Positions 25,838 through 35,058 are shown, counted from the stretch's first letter. The stretch: 64,000 bases of DNA from Ewingella allii (GCF_044430645.1 NZ_JAWUDN010000001.1:1116001-1180000), one strand, 5' to 3'. Notes: generated by a model from the letters alone, not told the origin. Numbers and translations are program-made.

Positions 25838-27232
25838 CTACTTCATGCTCCCCACCATATCCTCCGGCTTAACCCACTCGTCGAACTCGGCTTCGGTCAA
25901 ATAACCCAGTTTCAGCGCAGAGTCTTTCAAGGTTAGCCCCTCTTTGTGCGCTTTTTTGGCGATTTCAGCCGCTTTGTCGTAACCGATATGGGTGTTGAGC
26001 GCGGTAACCAGCATCAGCGACTCGTTGAGTAGCTGGGTGATGCGGTCGCGGACGGGTTCGATGCCTACGGCGCAGTGCTCGTTAAAGCCACGCATGCCGT
26101 CGGCCAGCAGGCGAATGGATTGCAGGAAGTTGTGAATGACCATTGGTCGGAAGACGTTCAGCTCGAAGTTGCCCGACGCGCCGCCAATGTTGATCGCCAC
26201 GTCGTTACCCAGCACCTGTGCGCACAGCATGGTCATGGCTTCGCACTGGGTTGGGTTCACTTTACCCGGCATGATGGAGCTGCCCGGCTCATTTTCAGGG
26301 ATGGAAATCTCGCCGATGCCGCAGCGCGGGCCGGAAGACAACCAACGCACATCATTGGCGATTTTCATCAGCGACGCCGCTAAGCCTTTCAACGCGCCGT
26401 GGCCTTGCACCAGAGCGTCGCAGGTCGCCAGCGCTTCAAACTTATTCGGCGCGGTGACGAACGGCTGTTTAGTCTCTTCAGCCAAGGCTTTGGCGACACG
26501 CACCGCGTATTCAGGGTGCGTGTTCAACCCTGTGCCAACCGCCGTGCCGCCCAAGGCTAATTCTGCAATGTGCGGGATACTGGCTTCAATGTGCACCATG
26601 CTGTGGGCCAGCATTGCCACCCAGCCAGAGATCTCTTGGCCGAGCGTCAGCGGCGTGGCGTCTTGCAGGTGGGTACGGCCAATCTTGACGATATCTTTGA
26701 AAGCCTCGGATTTCGCCGCCAGCGTCTTGTGCAGCTCTTTCAACTCGGGCAGCAGCGTTTCGCGCAGCTCAATGACGGCGGCGACGTGCATCGCCGTCGG
26801 GAAGACGTCATTCGAGCTTTGGCTCTTGTTTACATCATCGTTCGGGTGAACCTTGCGCCCTTCTCCGCGCTCGCCGCCGAGGATCTCGCTTGCCCGGTTA
26901 GCCAGCACTTCATTCATGTTCATGTTGGTTTGGGTGCCGGAACCTGTCTGCCAGATAGCCAGCGGGAATTCGGTAGGATGCTTGCCAGCCAGCACTTCGT
27001 CGGCGGCGGCAATGATCGCATCAGCGCGCTCTTTCGGCAGCAGGCCCAGATCCAGATTGACGCTGGCCGCCGCGCGTTTTGTCTGTGCCAAGGCGTGGAT
27101 CAGTGCCTCAGGCATCTTTTCGGAGGAAATACGGAAGTGCTCGAGAGAGCGCTGAGTCTGTGCCCCCCAGAGTTTATCAGCCGGTACATCGATAGGCCCC
27201 ATTGAGTCCTTTTCAGTGCGTGTTGCCGCCAT
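25838..27232 (-). CDS. fumC: Class II fumarate hydratase FumC
   Basis: Iron-independent, heat-stable fumarase (464 aa) that hydrates fumarate to L-malate in the TCA cycle as a homotetramer. The signature GSSIMPGKVN is at residues 317-326, the catalytic histidine H188 is in GRTHLQDATP, and WQTGSGTQTNMNMNEV (94-109) is typical. In E. coli fumA lies beside fumC; here it is missing, and manA is the divergent neighbour. In E. coli fumC is controlled by SoxRS and Fur; no clear soxbox could be assigned here. The 3' end faces the repeat of locus B. Confidence 0.97.
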   Translation of the reverse strand: MAATRTEKDSMGPIDVPADKLWGAQTQRSLEHFRISSEKMPEALIHALAQTKRAAASVNLDLGLLPKERADAIIAAADEVLAGKHPTEFPLAIWQTGSGTQTNMNMNEVLANRASEILGGERGEGRKVHPNDDVNKSQSSNDVFPTAMHVAAVIELRETLLPELKELHKTLAAKSEAFKDIVKIGRTHLQDATPLTLGQEISGWVAMLAHSMVHIEASIPHIAELALGGTAVGTGLNTHPEYAVRVAKALAEETKQPFVTAPNKFEALATCDALVQGHGALKGLAASLMKIANDVRWLSSGPRCGIGEISIPENEPGSSIMPGKVNPTQCEAMTMLCAQVLGNDVAINIGGASGNFELNVFRPMVIHNFLQSIRLLADGMRGFNEHCAVGIEPVRDRITQLLNESLMLVTALNTHIGYDKAAEIAKKAHKEGLTLKDSALKLGYLTEAEFDEWVKPEDMVGSMK

Positions 27233-27500
27233 AATATTTCTCCTAATTTCGTTTCTGGTGAAATTTAATATTTATGCTTTGCAAAGGTTTACCGCCAGGA
27301 ACTGCCACGCAGATCTTCTTTAGGCGACTCGTCGAGTATAGGTCAGGCATCGCATTTCAGAATCGCTAATTGATAATTTCTCGCATTTACCGCACTTTTT
27401 CATCATCAGGAGTTGCTTAACCGCCCGCGCTCATTGTTTACTACGCCACAGTAATTTTCTTCACATCATCCCCTGCATAACGGGGATTTCAGGACGAAAT

Positions 27501-28676
27501 ATGCAAAAAATGAACAACGGTGTACAAAACTACGCCTGGGGCAGCACCGACGCATTGACCAGCCTTTATGGCATTGCCAATCCTGAAGGTAAGCCGATGG
27601 CCGAACTTTGGATGGGTGCTCACCCAAAAAGCAGCTCCTACGTTAAAGGAAGCGACGGTCAGGAAATCGCCCTGCGCAGCCAAATTAGCGCCAACCTGGA
27701 GCAAGAGCTAGGGGCGAAAGTCGCCGCGCGTTTCGGCGAGCTGCCTTTCCTGTTTAAAGTGCTTTGCGCCGATCAGCCGCTGTCCATTCAGGTTCACCCA
27801 AGCAAGCGTGCGGCGGAGTGTGGCTTTGCCAAAGAGAACGCCGCCGGTATCCCGATTGATGCCGCCGAACGTAACTATAAAGACGCCAACCATAAGCCTG
27901 AGCTGGTCTATGCCTTGACGCCTTTCCAGGCGATGAATGGGTTCCGCGAGCTGCGTGAAATTGTGTCGCTGTTGCAGCCGGTTTCTGGCGCTAACCCGCA
28001 TATTGCTGAATTCCTCACGCACCCCGATGTGGAGCATCTGCGCACCCTGTTCGCCAGCCTGCTGAGCCTTGAGGGCGAGGCAAAGTCTCTGGCGCTGGGC
28101 GTATTGAAATCGGCACTGAATAACCAGAAAGGCCAGCCTTGGGACACCATCCGCAGTATCAGCGAATTCTATCCGGACGACAGCGGCCTGTTCTCCCCTC
28201 TGCTGCTCAATGTCATCACCCTCAAGCCGGGCGAAGGCATGTTCCTGTATGCCGAAACGCCGCACGCCTATCTCAACGGTGTGGCGCTGGAAGTCATGGC
28301 GAACTCGGACAACGTGTTACGCGCAGGTTTGACGCCGAAATACATTGATATCGCCGAGCTGCTGGACAATCTGAAATTCACTGCTAAACCTGCTGGGGAG
28401 CTTTTAACCTCGCCGGTGGAAAAAGGCGCTGAGCTGAGCTTCCCGATCCCAGTCGAAGACTTTGCTTTCTCGATTCACAGCTTGTCACCTGAGCCACAAA
28501 CGCTGGCGCAAAACAGCGCGGCGATTATCTTCTGTATTGAAGGTCAAACGGTGTTGGAAAAAGGTGAAGAGACGCTGGTGCTGAAGCCGGGGGAATCTGG
28601 TTATCTTTCCGCCAGCGAATCGCCGGTTGAAGTGAGCGGCAACGGCCGAATTGCACGTGTGTTTAATAAGCTTTGA
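27501..28676 (+). CDS. manA: Mannose-6-phosphate isomerase ManA
   Basis: Zinc-dependent type I phosphomannose isomerase (391 aa, same as E. coli) that interconverts mannose 6-phosphate and fructose 6-phosphate. The N-terminal QNYAWGSTDAL, the MAELWMGAHPKSSSYV stretch, the zinc region QPLSIQVHPSK and NDNHKPE-like DANHKPELVYALTPF are clear, and the active-site region near the C-terminal half includes PHAYLNGVALEVMANSDNVLRAGLT in part. An AGGA lies upstream of the ATG. It is divergent from fumC and transcribed towards ydgA, with a short terminator-like hairpin between them. Confidence 0.97.
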   Translation: MQKMNNGVQNYAWGSTDALTSLYGIANPEGKPMAELWMGAHPKSSSYVKGSDGQEIALRSQISANLEQELGAKVAARFGELPFLFKVLCADQPLSIQVHPSKRAAECGFAKENAAGIPIDAAERNYKDANHKPELVYALTPFQAMNGFRELREIVSLLQPVSGANPHIAEFLTHPDVEHLRTLFASLLSLEGEAKSLALGVLKSALNNQKGQPWDTIRSISEFYPDDSGLFSPLLLNVITLKPGEGMFLYAETPHAYLNGVALEVMANSDNVLRAGLTPKYIDIAELLDNLKFTAKPAGELLTSPVEKGAELSFPIPVEDFAFSIHSLSPEPQTLAQNSAAIIFCIEGQTVLEKGEETLVLKPGESGYLSASESPVEVSGNGRIARVFNKL

Positions 28677-28785
28677 TGCTGAACGTGATGTAATCAAGTA
28701 GTAAATATAAGTGTGGGTTGAGGCGAAATGCTTCATTTTTGTGAAAAATTTGCCATTGACGCCCCACTTACACCACAATAAATCG

Positions 28786-28803
28786 CGCCGTAAGGCGTTT
28801 TTT
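28786..28803 (+). terminator. Short terminator after manA
   Basis: CGCC/GGCG (28786-28789 with 28794-28797) around GTAA, followed by TTTTTT. The stem is only 4 bp but the T-run is good. Confidence 0.5.
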
Positions 28804-28836
28804 ATTTCGGGACATTATCTAAGGATGAACAGAACT

Positions 28837-30390
28837 ATGAAAAAATCGTTAGTCGCTGTAAGCGTCATTGTGGTACTTGGCGCGGCCTGGACAGGCGTCT
28901 CGTGGTATACGGGCAAAATGATTGAGCAGCATATGGCTGAAGTGGCGACCAACGCGAATAGCCAGATCCAATCCTCTTTCCCGAAAGCCGGGGTTAACGT
29001 CTCCTATCAAGACTACCACCGTGGGCTGTTCAGCAGCCAGGTGCGCATCATTCTGAAACCTGATGCCGCGGCCGCCGCTGCTGGCACCAGCGCGCTGAAA
29101 ACCGGTGATGAAATCTCCTTTATCGAAACTATCGATCACGGTCCCTTCCCGGCAGCTCAGCTGAAAAAATTCAATCTGATCCCAAGCATGGCGTCAGTGC
29201 ACAGCGAACTGGAAAACACCGCCACGCTGAAACCGCTGTTTGACGTGACCAAGGGCAAGTCTCTGGTGACGGCAGATACGCGCGTTTCCTATAACGGCGA
29301 CAGCTCTTCAGCAATCAACTTCATTCCGGTTGATTACGATAAGAACAACAGCAAGTTGCAGTTCGGCGGCGCGGACATCAATGTCGCGGTGGATAAAGAG
29401 CTGACCAAGATGAAGTTGGATGCGAAGAGCGACAGCATCGCCATCACTTCTCAGAACCAGTTTGGTCAGCAAGAAAAAGTGACCCTGAACGGCTTCTCTT
29501 TGGATAGCGACACCAATCAGGGCGCGTCTAAAGTGGGCATCGGCGATCAAAACCTGACCATTAAGCAAGTGGCTGTCAATGTTGATGGCAAAGACGCGGC
29601 TTCTTTGGATAACTTCAAGCTGGTCAGTAAATTCAGCGAAGAAGGCAGCAATATCAAAGGCCAGCAGGATTACACCATTGATGCGCTGAAGATTCAGAAT
29701 ACCGATTTTGGCTCAGGTAAGTTGACGGTGAAAATCGACAAACTGGACGCCGCCGCGCTGAAAGCCTTCTCTGACAGCTACAACCAGCAGTCACAGCAGC
29801 TGTTGTCTGAGGCGGGTGATATTGACCCGGCCGTTTACCAGCAGCAGGCTACTGAGCTGTTAGTGGATAATCTGCCTCTATTATTGAAAGGCAACCCAAG
29901 CATCAGTATCGACCCACTGAGCTGGAAGAACAGCAAAGGTGAAAGTACCTTCACCCTTCAGTTAGATCTTAAAGATCCGGCGGCCGGTTCTCAGGCTCAG
30001 ACTGAAGATCAGCTGATTTCCCAGTTGGTGAGCAAGCTTGACGCTAAACTGAACATTCCACTGGCCATGGCCACCGAGCTGACCACCCAGACGGCGAAAA
30101 TCGAAGGTTATACCGGCGATGACGCAGAGAAACTGGCTAAGCAGCAGGTTCAAGGTCTGGCAGCTATGGGTCAGATGTTCAAGATCACCACGCTAAAAGA
30201 CGACGCTATCTCCAGCAGCTTCCACTACGCCGACAATCAGGTTGATTTGAACGGCCAGAAGATGACCCTGCAAGAGTTCGCCGGTCTGTTCGGGATCTTC
30301 GGCGGCAGCACGGTTCAGCCACAAACCCAGGCTCCAGCAGCCTCCCCGCTGGCTCCACCAGTTGCCCCTGTAGCGCCTAATACGCCGTAA
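28837..30390 (+). CDS. ydgA: YdgA, DUF945 family protein
   Basis: A 517-aa protein (E. coli YdgA 502 aa) anchored by an N-terminal hydrophobic segment (residues 4-22, VAVSVIVVLGAAWTGVSWY) with a large domain on the periplasmic side. The conserved regions include YQDYHRGLFSSQV, DHGPFPAAQLKKFNLIPSMASV, LPLLLKGNPSISIDPLSWKNS and EKLAKQQVQGLAAMGQMF. I chose the ATG at 28837, which gives the same start as E. coli (MxKSLVAVxVIV). An AAGGA lies 11 bases before it, and an ATG at 28825 is an alternative. The tail is Pro/Ala-rich. The function is unknown. The position after manA and before malI matches E. coli. Confidence 0.93.
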   Translation: MKKSLVAVSVIVVLGAAWTGVSWYTGKMIEQHMAEVATNANSQIQSSFPKAGVNVSYQDYHRGLFSSQVRIILKPDAAAAAAGTSALKTGDEISFIETIDHGPFPAAQLKKFNLIPSMASVHSELENTATLKPLFDVTKGKSLVTADTRVSYNGDSSSAINFIPVDYDKNNSKLQFGGADINVAVDKELTKMKLDAKSDSIAITSQNQFGQQEKVTLNGFSLDSDTNQGASKVGIGDQNLTIKQVAVNVDGKDAASLDNFKLVSKFSEEGSNIKGQQDYTIDALKIQNTDFGSGKLTVKIDKLDAAALKAFSDSYNQQSQQLLSEAGDIDPAVYQQQATELLVDNLPLLLKGNPSISIDPLSWKNSKGESTFTLQLDLKDPAAGSQAQTEDQLISQLVSKLDAKLNIPLAMATELTTQTAKIEGYTGDDAEKLAKQQVQGLAAMGQMFKITTLKDDAISSSFHYADNQVDLNGQKMTLQEFAGLFGIFGGSTVQPQTQAPAASPLAPPVAPVAPNTP

Positions 30391-30410
30391 TAATTGAGTT
30401 TTTTTAGTGA

Positions 30411-30438
30411 AAAGCCCACTTCGGTGGGCTTTTTTTTT
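30411..30438 (+). terminator. Strong terminator after ydgA
   Basis: AAAGCCCAC/GTGGGCTTT (30411-30419 with 30424-30432) over a TTCG loop with a run of T residues to 30438. Confidence 0.93.
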
Positions 30439-30464
30439 AATTACTGAGCAGAACAGCACTCCAC

Positions 30465-30780
30465 TGGAACGGCACTGTGTAAATGCCAGTAGGTCGCGTT
30501 CAGAAGTGACGCCGAGCAAGAGGTGGAAAACCGCGTGGCTTTTTACGCGGGTTGTAATCCCGCCGCGAGGGAACCGCCTAAGCGGCGGCACTTCGCGACG
30601 AGCACTGTGGCCGCTGAAACATGTCCATTCCGACCCTGCGCAGCCTCGATCTTCCAGCAGCAAAAAACGCAGGATTCCAAAGGGTTTCGTTTAAAACCCT
30701 TTGGGCCAGTGTGGGCGGCGAGCCCGCGGTTTTGAATTTGACGTTAAAGAGTTTAAAAGCAGGTCAGGGCTGCCGCCCAT
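30465..30780 (+). repeat. Modular intergenic repeat, locus C
   Basis: Forward copy between ydgA and malI. It carries GGAACGGCACTGTGTAAATG, GCGTTCAGAAGTGACGCC, the stem around ACCGCGT/ACGCGGGT, the palindrome CCGCCTAAGCGGCGG, ACCCTGCGCAGCCTCGATCT, the long stem CCAAAGGGTTT/AAACCCTTTGG (30677-30687 with 30694-30704), and GTGGGC followed by an imperfect GCCCGC. The arm sequence of the long stem is the same as in the right half of locus A but unlike locus B. No gene is supported between 30391 and 30787. Confidence 0.87.
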
Positions 30781-30787
30781 AAAACCC

Positions 30788-31819
30788 TTACGCTGAAGCC
30801 CTCTCGATCAACCCCGGTGCCACAATAATATTCTGCGTTTCGAGGTTCTGGCCCCCTATTCTCTGCAGCAATCTTCGAGCGGCGGCGTGGCCTATCTCGC
30901 GGGCAGAGCTGGCGATGGAGGTTAACGGCGGTTCGGTGAGTTCAGCCTCCGGGGCATCTTCCATAGCGATTAACGCGATTTGCTGCTGGAAGAAGTTATC
31001 TACCGCGCCGCCACCAATGAGATTGCCGGTGCGCATTACGCCGAAATAGGCTCCCATGGCGACCGACGACTTATGGCAGACGATGGCGCTGATCTTAGGA
31101 TAGTGGCGCAATAACGTCTCGGCGGCGTCGGCGGCGCACTTCTGCTGATAGTCACACTCGATGATCCATTCGCTGCGAAATGGCAACCCGTATTGCACCA
31201 GCGTGGCGCAAAAGCCGCCCAAACGCTCCGCGCGGGTGAGCGAGTCACTTAGTCCGCCGAGATAAGCAATCTGCTTATGGCCGCGTTTAATTAAATATTC
31301 CGTCGCCATTTTTGCCGCCAGCATATTGTCGGGCCGCACTAAATCAACCCCGTCGATGCCGCTGGCGCGCGAGGCGCAAATCAGCGGCACGCCCTGCTCG
31401 CAGGCTTTCTCTTTCAGTCCTGCCGGGGCGTGCTCTCCACCAGCAATCACTATGCCGTCAACGCCATGGGTCAACAGCGTCTCGAAGCAGCGCGCTAAGC
31501 CTTTGCCTGACGAACCACTTTGCAATAAAAACAACACCTTACCCTGAGCTTCAAACATCTCGCTCAGACCGGCGGTCATCTCGGCATAGAAAGGCTCGCA
31601 GATATCACGCACGATCAGCCCCACCACGCCGGATTCCCCGCCGCGTAGCGTACTGGCTTGCCGATTACGCACAAACCCCAACTGCTCGACGGCCTGATTC
31701 ACCCGTTCGGCGGTGGCTGGAGAGATACGCCCTTTACCACTAAGCACCAGTGAAACAGTGGTCACGGACGTGCCTGCATGCTGGGCAACATCAATTATGG
31801 TGACTTTTTTCTGGCTCAT
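30788..31819 (-). CDS. malI: LacI-family repressor MalI
   Basis: DNA-binding repressor (343 aa; E. coli 342 aa) of the divergent malXY operon and of itself. The helix-turn-helix occupies residues 1-55 (VTIIDVAQHAGTSVTTVSLV), with hinge helix region NRQASTLRGGESGVVGLI, followed by the periplasmic-binding-protein-like core. DSLTRAERLGGFCATLVQYG is highly similar to E. coli MalI. Two palindromes of the MalI operator type lie in the divergent region (31899-31914 and 31976-31991). The natural inducer of MalI is not known. Confidence 0.95.
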   Translation of the reverse strand: MSQKKVTIIDVAQHAGTSVTTVSLVLSGKGRISPATAERVNQAVEQLGFVRNRQASTLRGGESGVVGLIVRDICEPFYAEMTAGLSEMFEAQGKVLFLLQSGSSGKGLARCFETLLTHGVDGIVIAGGEHAPAGLKEKACEQGVPLICASRASGIDGVDLVRPDNMLAAKMATEYLIKRGHKQIAYLGGLSDSLTRAERLGGFCATLVQYGLPFRSEWIIECDYQQKCAADAAETLLRHYPKISAIVCHKSSVAMGAYFGVMRTGNLIGGGAVDNFFQQQIALIAMEDAPEAELTEPPLTSIASSAREIGHAAARRLLQRIGGQNLETQNIIVAPGLIERASA

Positions 31820-31898
31820 CCTGTGACTTCTTTCATTAAAACTCCATGAGTGGCGGGTTTATTGCATCACCCGCCGCATGCTGAATAAATCGACTTTA

Positions 31899-31914
31899 GG
31901 TTAAACGTTTAATC
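31899..31914. promoter_or_regulatory. MalI operator, malI-proximal
   Basis: TTAAACGTTTAA (31901-31912) is a perfect palindrome within GGTTAAACGTTTAATC. It resembles the E. coli MalI operator (AAACGTTT core) and lies about 80 bases upstream of the malI start. Confidence 0.75.
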
Positions 31915-31950
31915 TACCGCTAAGCTTATCTTGCGGGCATGCGTGAGTAA

Positions 31951-31966
31951 TGTGAACCAAAGCACG
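31951..31966 (+). promoter_or_regulatory. Possible CRP site in the malI-malX region
   Basis: TGTGA (31951-31955), a 6-base spacer, then GCACG. The left half-site is perfect and the right one is degenerate. E. coli malX and malI promoters are CRP-dependent, which supports the reading. Confidence 0.45.
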
Positions 31967-31975
31967 ATTTATTTA

Positions 31976-31991
31976 GGTAAAACGTTTTATC
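31976..31991. promoter_or_regulatory. MalI operator, malX-proximal
   Basis: TAAAACGTTTTA (31978-31989) is a perfect palindrome within GGTAAAACGTTTTATC, about 55 bases before the malX start. The two operator centres are about 77 bp apart, compatible with cooperative binding or a small loop. Confidence 0.8.
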
Positions 31992-32044
31992 TTATCCGCC
32001 ATAAGATTAATCCGGTTCATTTTTTTCGCTTCAGGGGAATAAGT

Positions 32045-33658
32045 ATGCCAGCCAATAAAAGACAACGCGTCACGCTTTGGGAGTTTTTCCAAAGTTTAGG
32101 TAAAACCTTCATGTTGCCAGTAGCCTTGCTCTCCTTCTGCGGCATTATGCTGGGGATCGGTAGCTCATTAAGCAGCAATGATGTCACCACCCTGTTACCG
32201 GCTTTAGGTAATCCCATCCTGCAACTGATCTTCACGTGGATGAGCAAAGTCGGTTCGTTCGCCTTCAGCTTCCTGCCAGTGATGTTTGCAATTGCCATTC
32301 CACTTGGTATGGCGCGTGAAAATAAAGGCGTCGCGGCGTTCTCCGGCTTTGTGGGTTACGCCGTGTTGAATCTGGCGACTAACTTCTACCTGACCGCCAG
32401 CGGCGTGCTGCCGACGGTGGACCCGCTGATCCTCAAAGCCAACAACATCCAGATGATCCTCGGCATCCAGTCTATCGATACCGGTATTCTTGGCGCGGTA
32501 ATTGTCGGCGTAATCGTCTATGTGCTGCATGAGCGTTACAACACTATCCGCCTGCCGGATGCGCTAGCGTTCTTCGGCGGTACCCGTTTTGTACCTATTG
32601 TCACGACCGTAGTATTAGGTCTGGTTGGTCTGGTCATTCCTCTGATTTGGCCGTTCTTTGCTGCCGGGATTAACGGCTTAGGTCGCCTGATCCACGACGC
32701 CGGTATTTTTGGGCCGATGATTTTTGGCTCCGGCGAACGTCTGTTACTGCCGTTTGGCCTGCACCACATTCTGGTTGCCCTGATTCGCTTTACCGAAGCG
32801 GGCGGCACCATGGACGTTTGTGGTCGTGAAGTGAGCGGCGCGCTGACTATCTTCCAAGCCCAGCTCTCTTGCCCGACCACCCACGGCTTCTCTGAAAGCG
32901 CCACCCAATTCCTGTCCCAAGGTAAAATGCCAGCCTTCCTCGGCGGCTTGCCGGGTGCGGCGTTGGCAATGTACCACTGCGCTAAACCAGAAAATCGTCA
33001 TAAAATTAAAGGCCTGCTGATTTCCGGCGTGGTGGCCTGCGTGGTCGGCGGGACTACCGAACCCATCGAGTTCCTGTTCCTGTTTGTTGCGCCAGTGCTC
33101 TACATCATCCACGCTATTTTGACCGGTCTGGGCTTCACCATTATGTCCGTGCTGGGCGTGACCATCGGTAACACCGACGGCAACATCATCGACTTCGTGG
33201 TGTTTGGTATCCTGCACGGTACGGCCACCAAGTGGTATCTGGTGCCAGTGGTGGCCGCTATCTGGTTCGCCGCTTACTACGCGATTTTCCGCTTCTCTAT
33301 CCTGCGCTTTAATATCAAAACGCCGGGCCGTGAATCGGAATCTATGCCAAGCGCAGCGCCAGTGGCCTCTAACAGCAAATCGGGCTACAACGTGCCGGTG
33401 ATCCTTAGCGCGCTGGGCGGCGCGGACAACATTGTCTCTCTCGACAACTGCATCACCCGCCTGCGCATGTCGGTGCATGATATGTCGCTGGTTGACGATG
33501 CGACGCTGAAAGCCAATCGCGCTATCGGCGTGGTGCATCTCAACGAGCACAACCTGCAAGTGGTGATCGGTCCTCAAGTTCAGTCAGTGAAAGATGAACT
33601 CGACTGGCTGATCCGCGACGCGAAAAATAGCGCCGCGCCGGAACCGGCCACCATATAA
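32045..33658 (+). CDS. malX: PTS maltose/glucose-type EIICB MalX
   Basis: Membrane PTS permease (537 aa; E. coli 530 aa) with an EIIC domain of about ten hydrophobic segments (residues 20-430) and a C-terminal EIIB domain. The phosphorylated cysteine is C469 in DNCITRLRM. The EIIC glucose-family signature GGTTEPIEFLFLFVAP is present. I chose the ATG at 32045 (AGGGGA 7 bases upstream); a longer reading from 31931 would cross the MalI operators. E. coli MalX can move glucose and maltose, but its true substrate is uncertain. It is followed by a hairpin and then malY. Confidence 0.94.
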   Translation: MPANKRQRVTLWEFFQSLGKTFMLPVALLSFCGIMLGIGSSLSSNDVTTLLPALGNPILQLIFTWMSKVGSFAFSFLPVMFAIAIPLGMARENKGVAAFSGFVGYAVLNLATNFYLTASGVLPTVDPLILKANNIQMILGIQSIDTGILGAVIVGVIVYVLHERYNTIRLPDALAFFGGTRFVPIVTTVVLGLVGLVIPLIWPFFAAGINGLGRLIHDAGIFGPMIFGSGERLLLPFGLHHILVALIRFTEAGGTMDVCGREVSGALTIFQAQLSCPTTHGFSESATQFLSQGKMPAFLGGLPGAALAMYHCAKPENRHKIKGLLISGVVACVVGGTTEPIEFLFLFVAPVLYIIHAILTGLGFTIMSVLGVTIGNTDGNIIDFVVFGILHGTATKWYLVPVVAAIWFAAYYAIFRFSILRFNIKTPGRESESMPSAAPVASNSKSGYNVPVILSALGGADNIVSLDNCITRLRMSVHDMSLVDDATLKANRAIGVVHLNEHNLQVVIGPQVQSVKDELDWLIRDAKNSAAPEPATI

Positions 33659-33672
33659 TCATCCAAGCTTAC

Positions 33673-33696
33673 AGGGCGACGTCAGGTCGCCCTTTT
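33673..33696 (+). terminator. Hairpin between malX and malY
   Basis: AGGGCGAC/GTCGCCCT (33673-33680 with 33686-33693), loop GTCAG, followed by TTT. It probably lowers malY expression relative to malX, or stabilises the malX message. Confidence 0.7.
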
Positions 33697-33731
33697 CACC
33701 TTCTAGAATGACCCGATTTCAGGGAGCGAAA

Positions 33732-34919
33732 ATGTCCACAAGCCTTTTTGATTTCTCCACCCCGGTTGACCGCCACGGCACCTGGTGTACCCAGTGGGAT
33801 TACGTCGCTGACCGTTTTGGCAGTGCTGACTTGCTGCCGTTCACCATCTCCGACATGGATTTTGCCACCGCGCCCTGCATCCTCGAGGCGCTGCAAAAAC
33901 GCCTACAGCACGGCGTACTGGGCTATAGCCGCTGGCAGCATGATGACTTTCTGGGCGCGATTGAGCATTGGTACCAGCAGCGTTTTAACAGCCAGATTGA
34001 CCGCAACATGGTGGTCTACGGCCCTTCGGTGATTTACATGGTCGCGCAGCTGATTCGCCAGTGGACCCAGCCGGGCGACGGCATTCTGACCTTCACTCCC
34101 GCCTATGACGCCTTCTTCAAGGTGATTGACGGCAATCAGCGCAAGCTTATCGCCTGCCCGCTGGAGAAACAGGGCAATGACTGGCTGCTCAATAGCGATT
34201 TGCTTGAGCAACAGCTGGCCGCGCCGGATTGCACCCTGTTGCTGCTGTGCAGCCCGCACAACCCGACGGGGAAAGTGTGGAGTAAAGCCGATCTGACACT
34301 GATTGCCGATCTGTGCCAGCGGCACAATGTGCGGGTAGTTAGTGATGAAATTCACATGGATATGATCTGGGGAAATAACCGCCATACGCCGTGGAATGAA
34401 GTGGCAACCGGCCAGTGGGCGCTGCTGACCTCCGGCTCGAAAAGCTTCAACATTCCAGCCCTGACCGGGGCTTATGGCTTGATTAGCGACCCGGCGCAGC
34501 GCGACGCCTACATGCACCAGCTTAAAGCCAGCGACGGTCTCTCCTCACCGGCTGTGTTAGCCGTGCTGGCCCACGTCACGGCTTATCGTCAGGGCGACGT
34601 CTGGCTCGACGCCCTGCGCCGCTATCTGGAGAGCAACCTGCATTATGTCGCCGACACCCTCAATGCGGCCTTCCCCGAGCTGAACTGGCAGCCGCCGCAA
34701 TCGACCTATCTGGCGTGGATTGACCTGCGCCCGCTGAAGCTGGATGACAAAGCCTTGCAGCGTGAGCTGATTGATAATCAGAAAGTCGCCATCATGCCGG
34801 GTTACACCTACGGCGCAGAAGGCCAAGGTTTCCTGCGCTTGAACGTCGGCTGCCCGCGTTCTAAAGTCGAAATGGGGGTGGAGAAGTTAATCGCTGGGAT
34901 CCGCGCCCTTAAGGCGTAA
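33732..34919 (+). CDS. malY: PLP-dependent cystathionine beta-lyase/maltose regulon modulator MalY
   Basis: A pyridoxal-phosphate fold-type I enzyme (395 aa; E. coli 390 aa). In E. coli it has C-S lyase activity and separately inhibits the activator MalT by direct binding. The PLP lysine is K237 in TSGSKSFNIPAL, and the family regions PAYDAFFKVI, CSPHNPTGKVW and DEIHMDM are intact. The ATG at 33732 has AGGGAG upstream; an in-frame ATG 24 bases earlier overlaps that site. It follows malX and is controlled with it by MalI. Confidence 0.94.
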   Translation: MSTSLFDFSTPVDRHGTWCTQWDYVADRFGSADLLPFTISDMDFATAPCILEALQKRLQHGVLGYSRWQHDDFLGAIEHWYQQRFNSQIDRNMVVYGPSVIYMVAQLIRQWTQPGDGILTFTPAYDAFFKVIDGNQRKLIACPLEKQGNDWLLNSDLLEQQLAAPDCTLLLLCSPHNPTGKVWSKADLTLIADLCQRHNVRVVSDEIHMDMIWGNNRHTPWNEVATGQWALLTSGSKSFNIPALTGAYGLISDPAQRDAYMHQLKASDGLSSPAVLAVLAHVTAYRQGDVWLDALRRYLESNLHYVADTLNAAFPELNWQPPQSTYLAWIDLRPLKLDDKALQRELIDNQKVAIMPGYTYGAEGQGFLRLNVGCPRSKVEMGVEKLIAGIRALKA

Positions 34920-34952
34920 ACCACTGCAATCCTTCCGTTTTGCACTATTTAC

Positions 34953-34987
34953 GCGCAACAAAGTGCTTATTTCTCACTTTGTTGCGC
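34953..34987. other. Perfect 13-bp inverted repeat between malY and add
   Basis: GCGCAACAAAGTG (34953-34965) and CACTTTGTTGCGC (34975-34987) are exact inverted copies with a 9-base spacer. The right arm runs into the palindrome GTTGCGCAAC (34981-34990). There is no T-run after it on either strand, so a regulator site for add or an RNA-end hairpin is as likely as a terminator. Confidence 0.7.
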
Positions 34988-35058
34988 AACAAAATTTCAC
35001 AAATCCCTCTCAACGGTTATAATGCCCCGCACTTTTCAAACGATAATGAGTGCACCCC

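Noticed and set aside
25575..25904. Open reading frames inside the repeats with a shared peptide around PPKRRHFAT (also at 30523, 56430 and others)
   Set aside because: The frame is shared because the DNA repeat is shared. The start codons lack spaced ribosome-binding sites, frames are open on both strands, and the variable stems change the peptide while keeping base pairing. I treat them as artefacts of the repeat.
32204..32530. Long antisense frames opposite malX, fumC, rsxC, rnb and other genes
   Set aside because: These are shadow frames caused by high third-position GC in the real genes. None has a plausible start signal or family.
32530..32545. GTTACAACACTAT in malX as a second Ter site
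   Set aside because: Only the GTTACAACA part fits; the outer Ter bases, including those needed for the lock, do not match.
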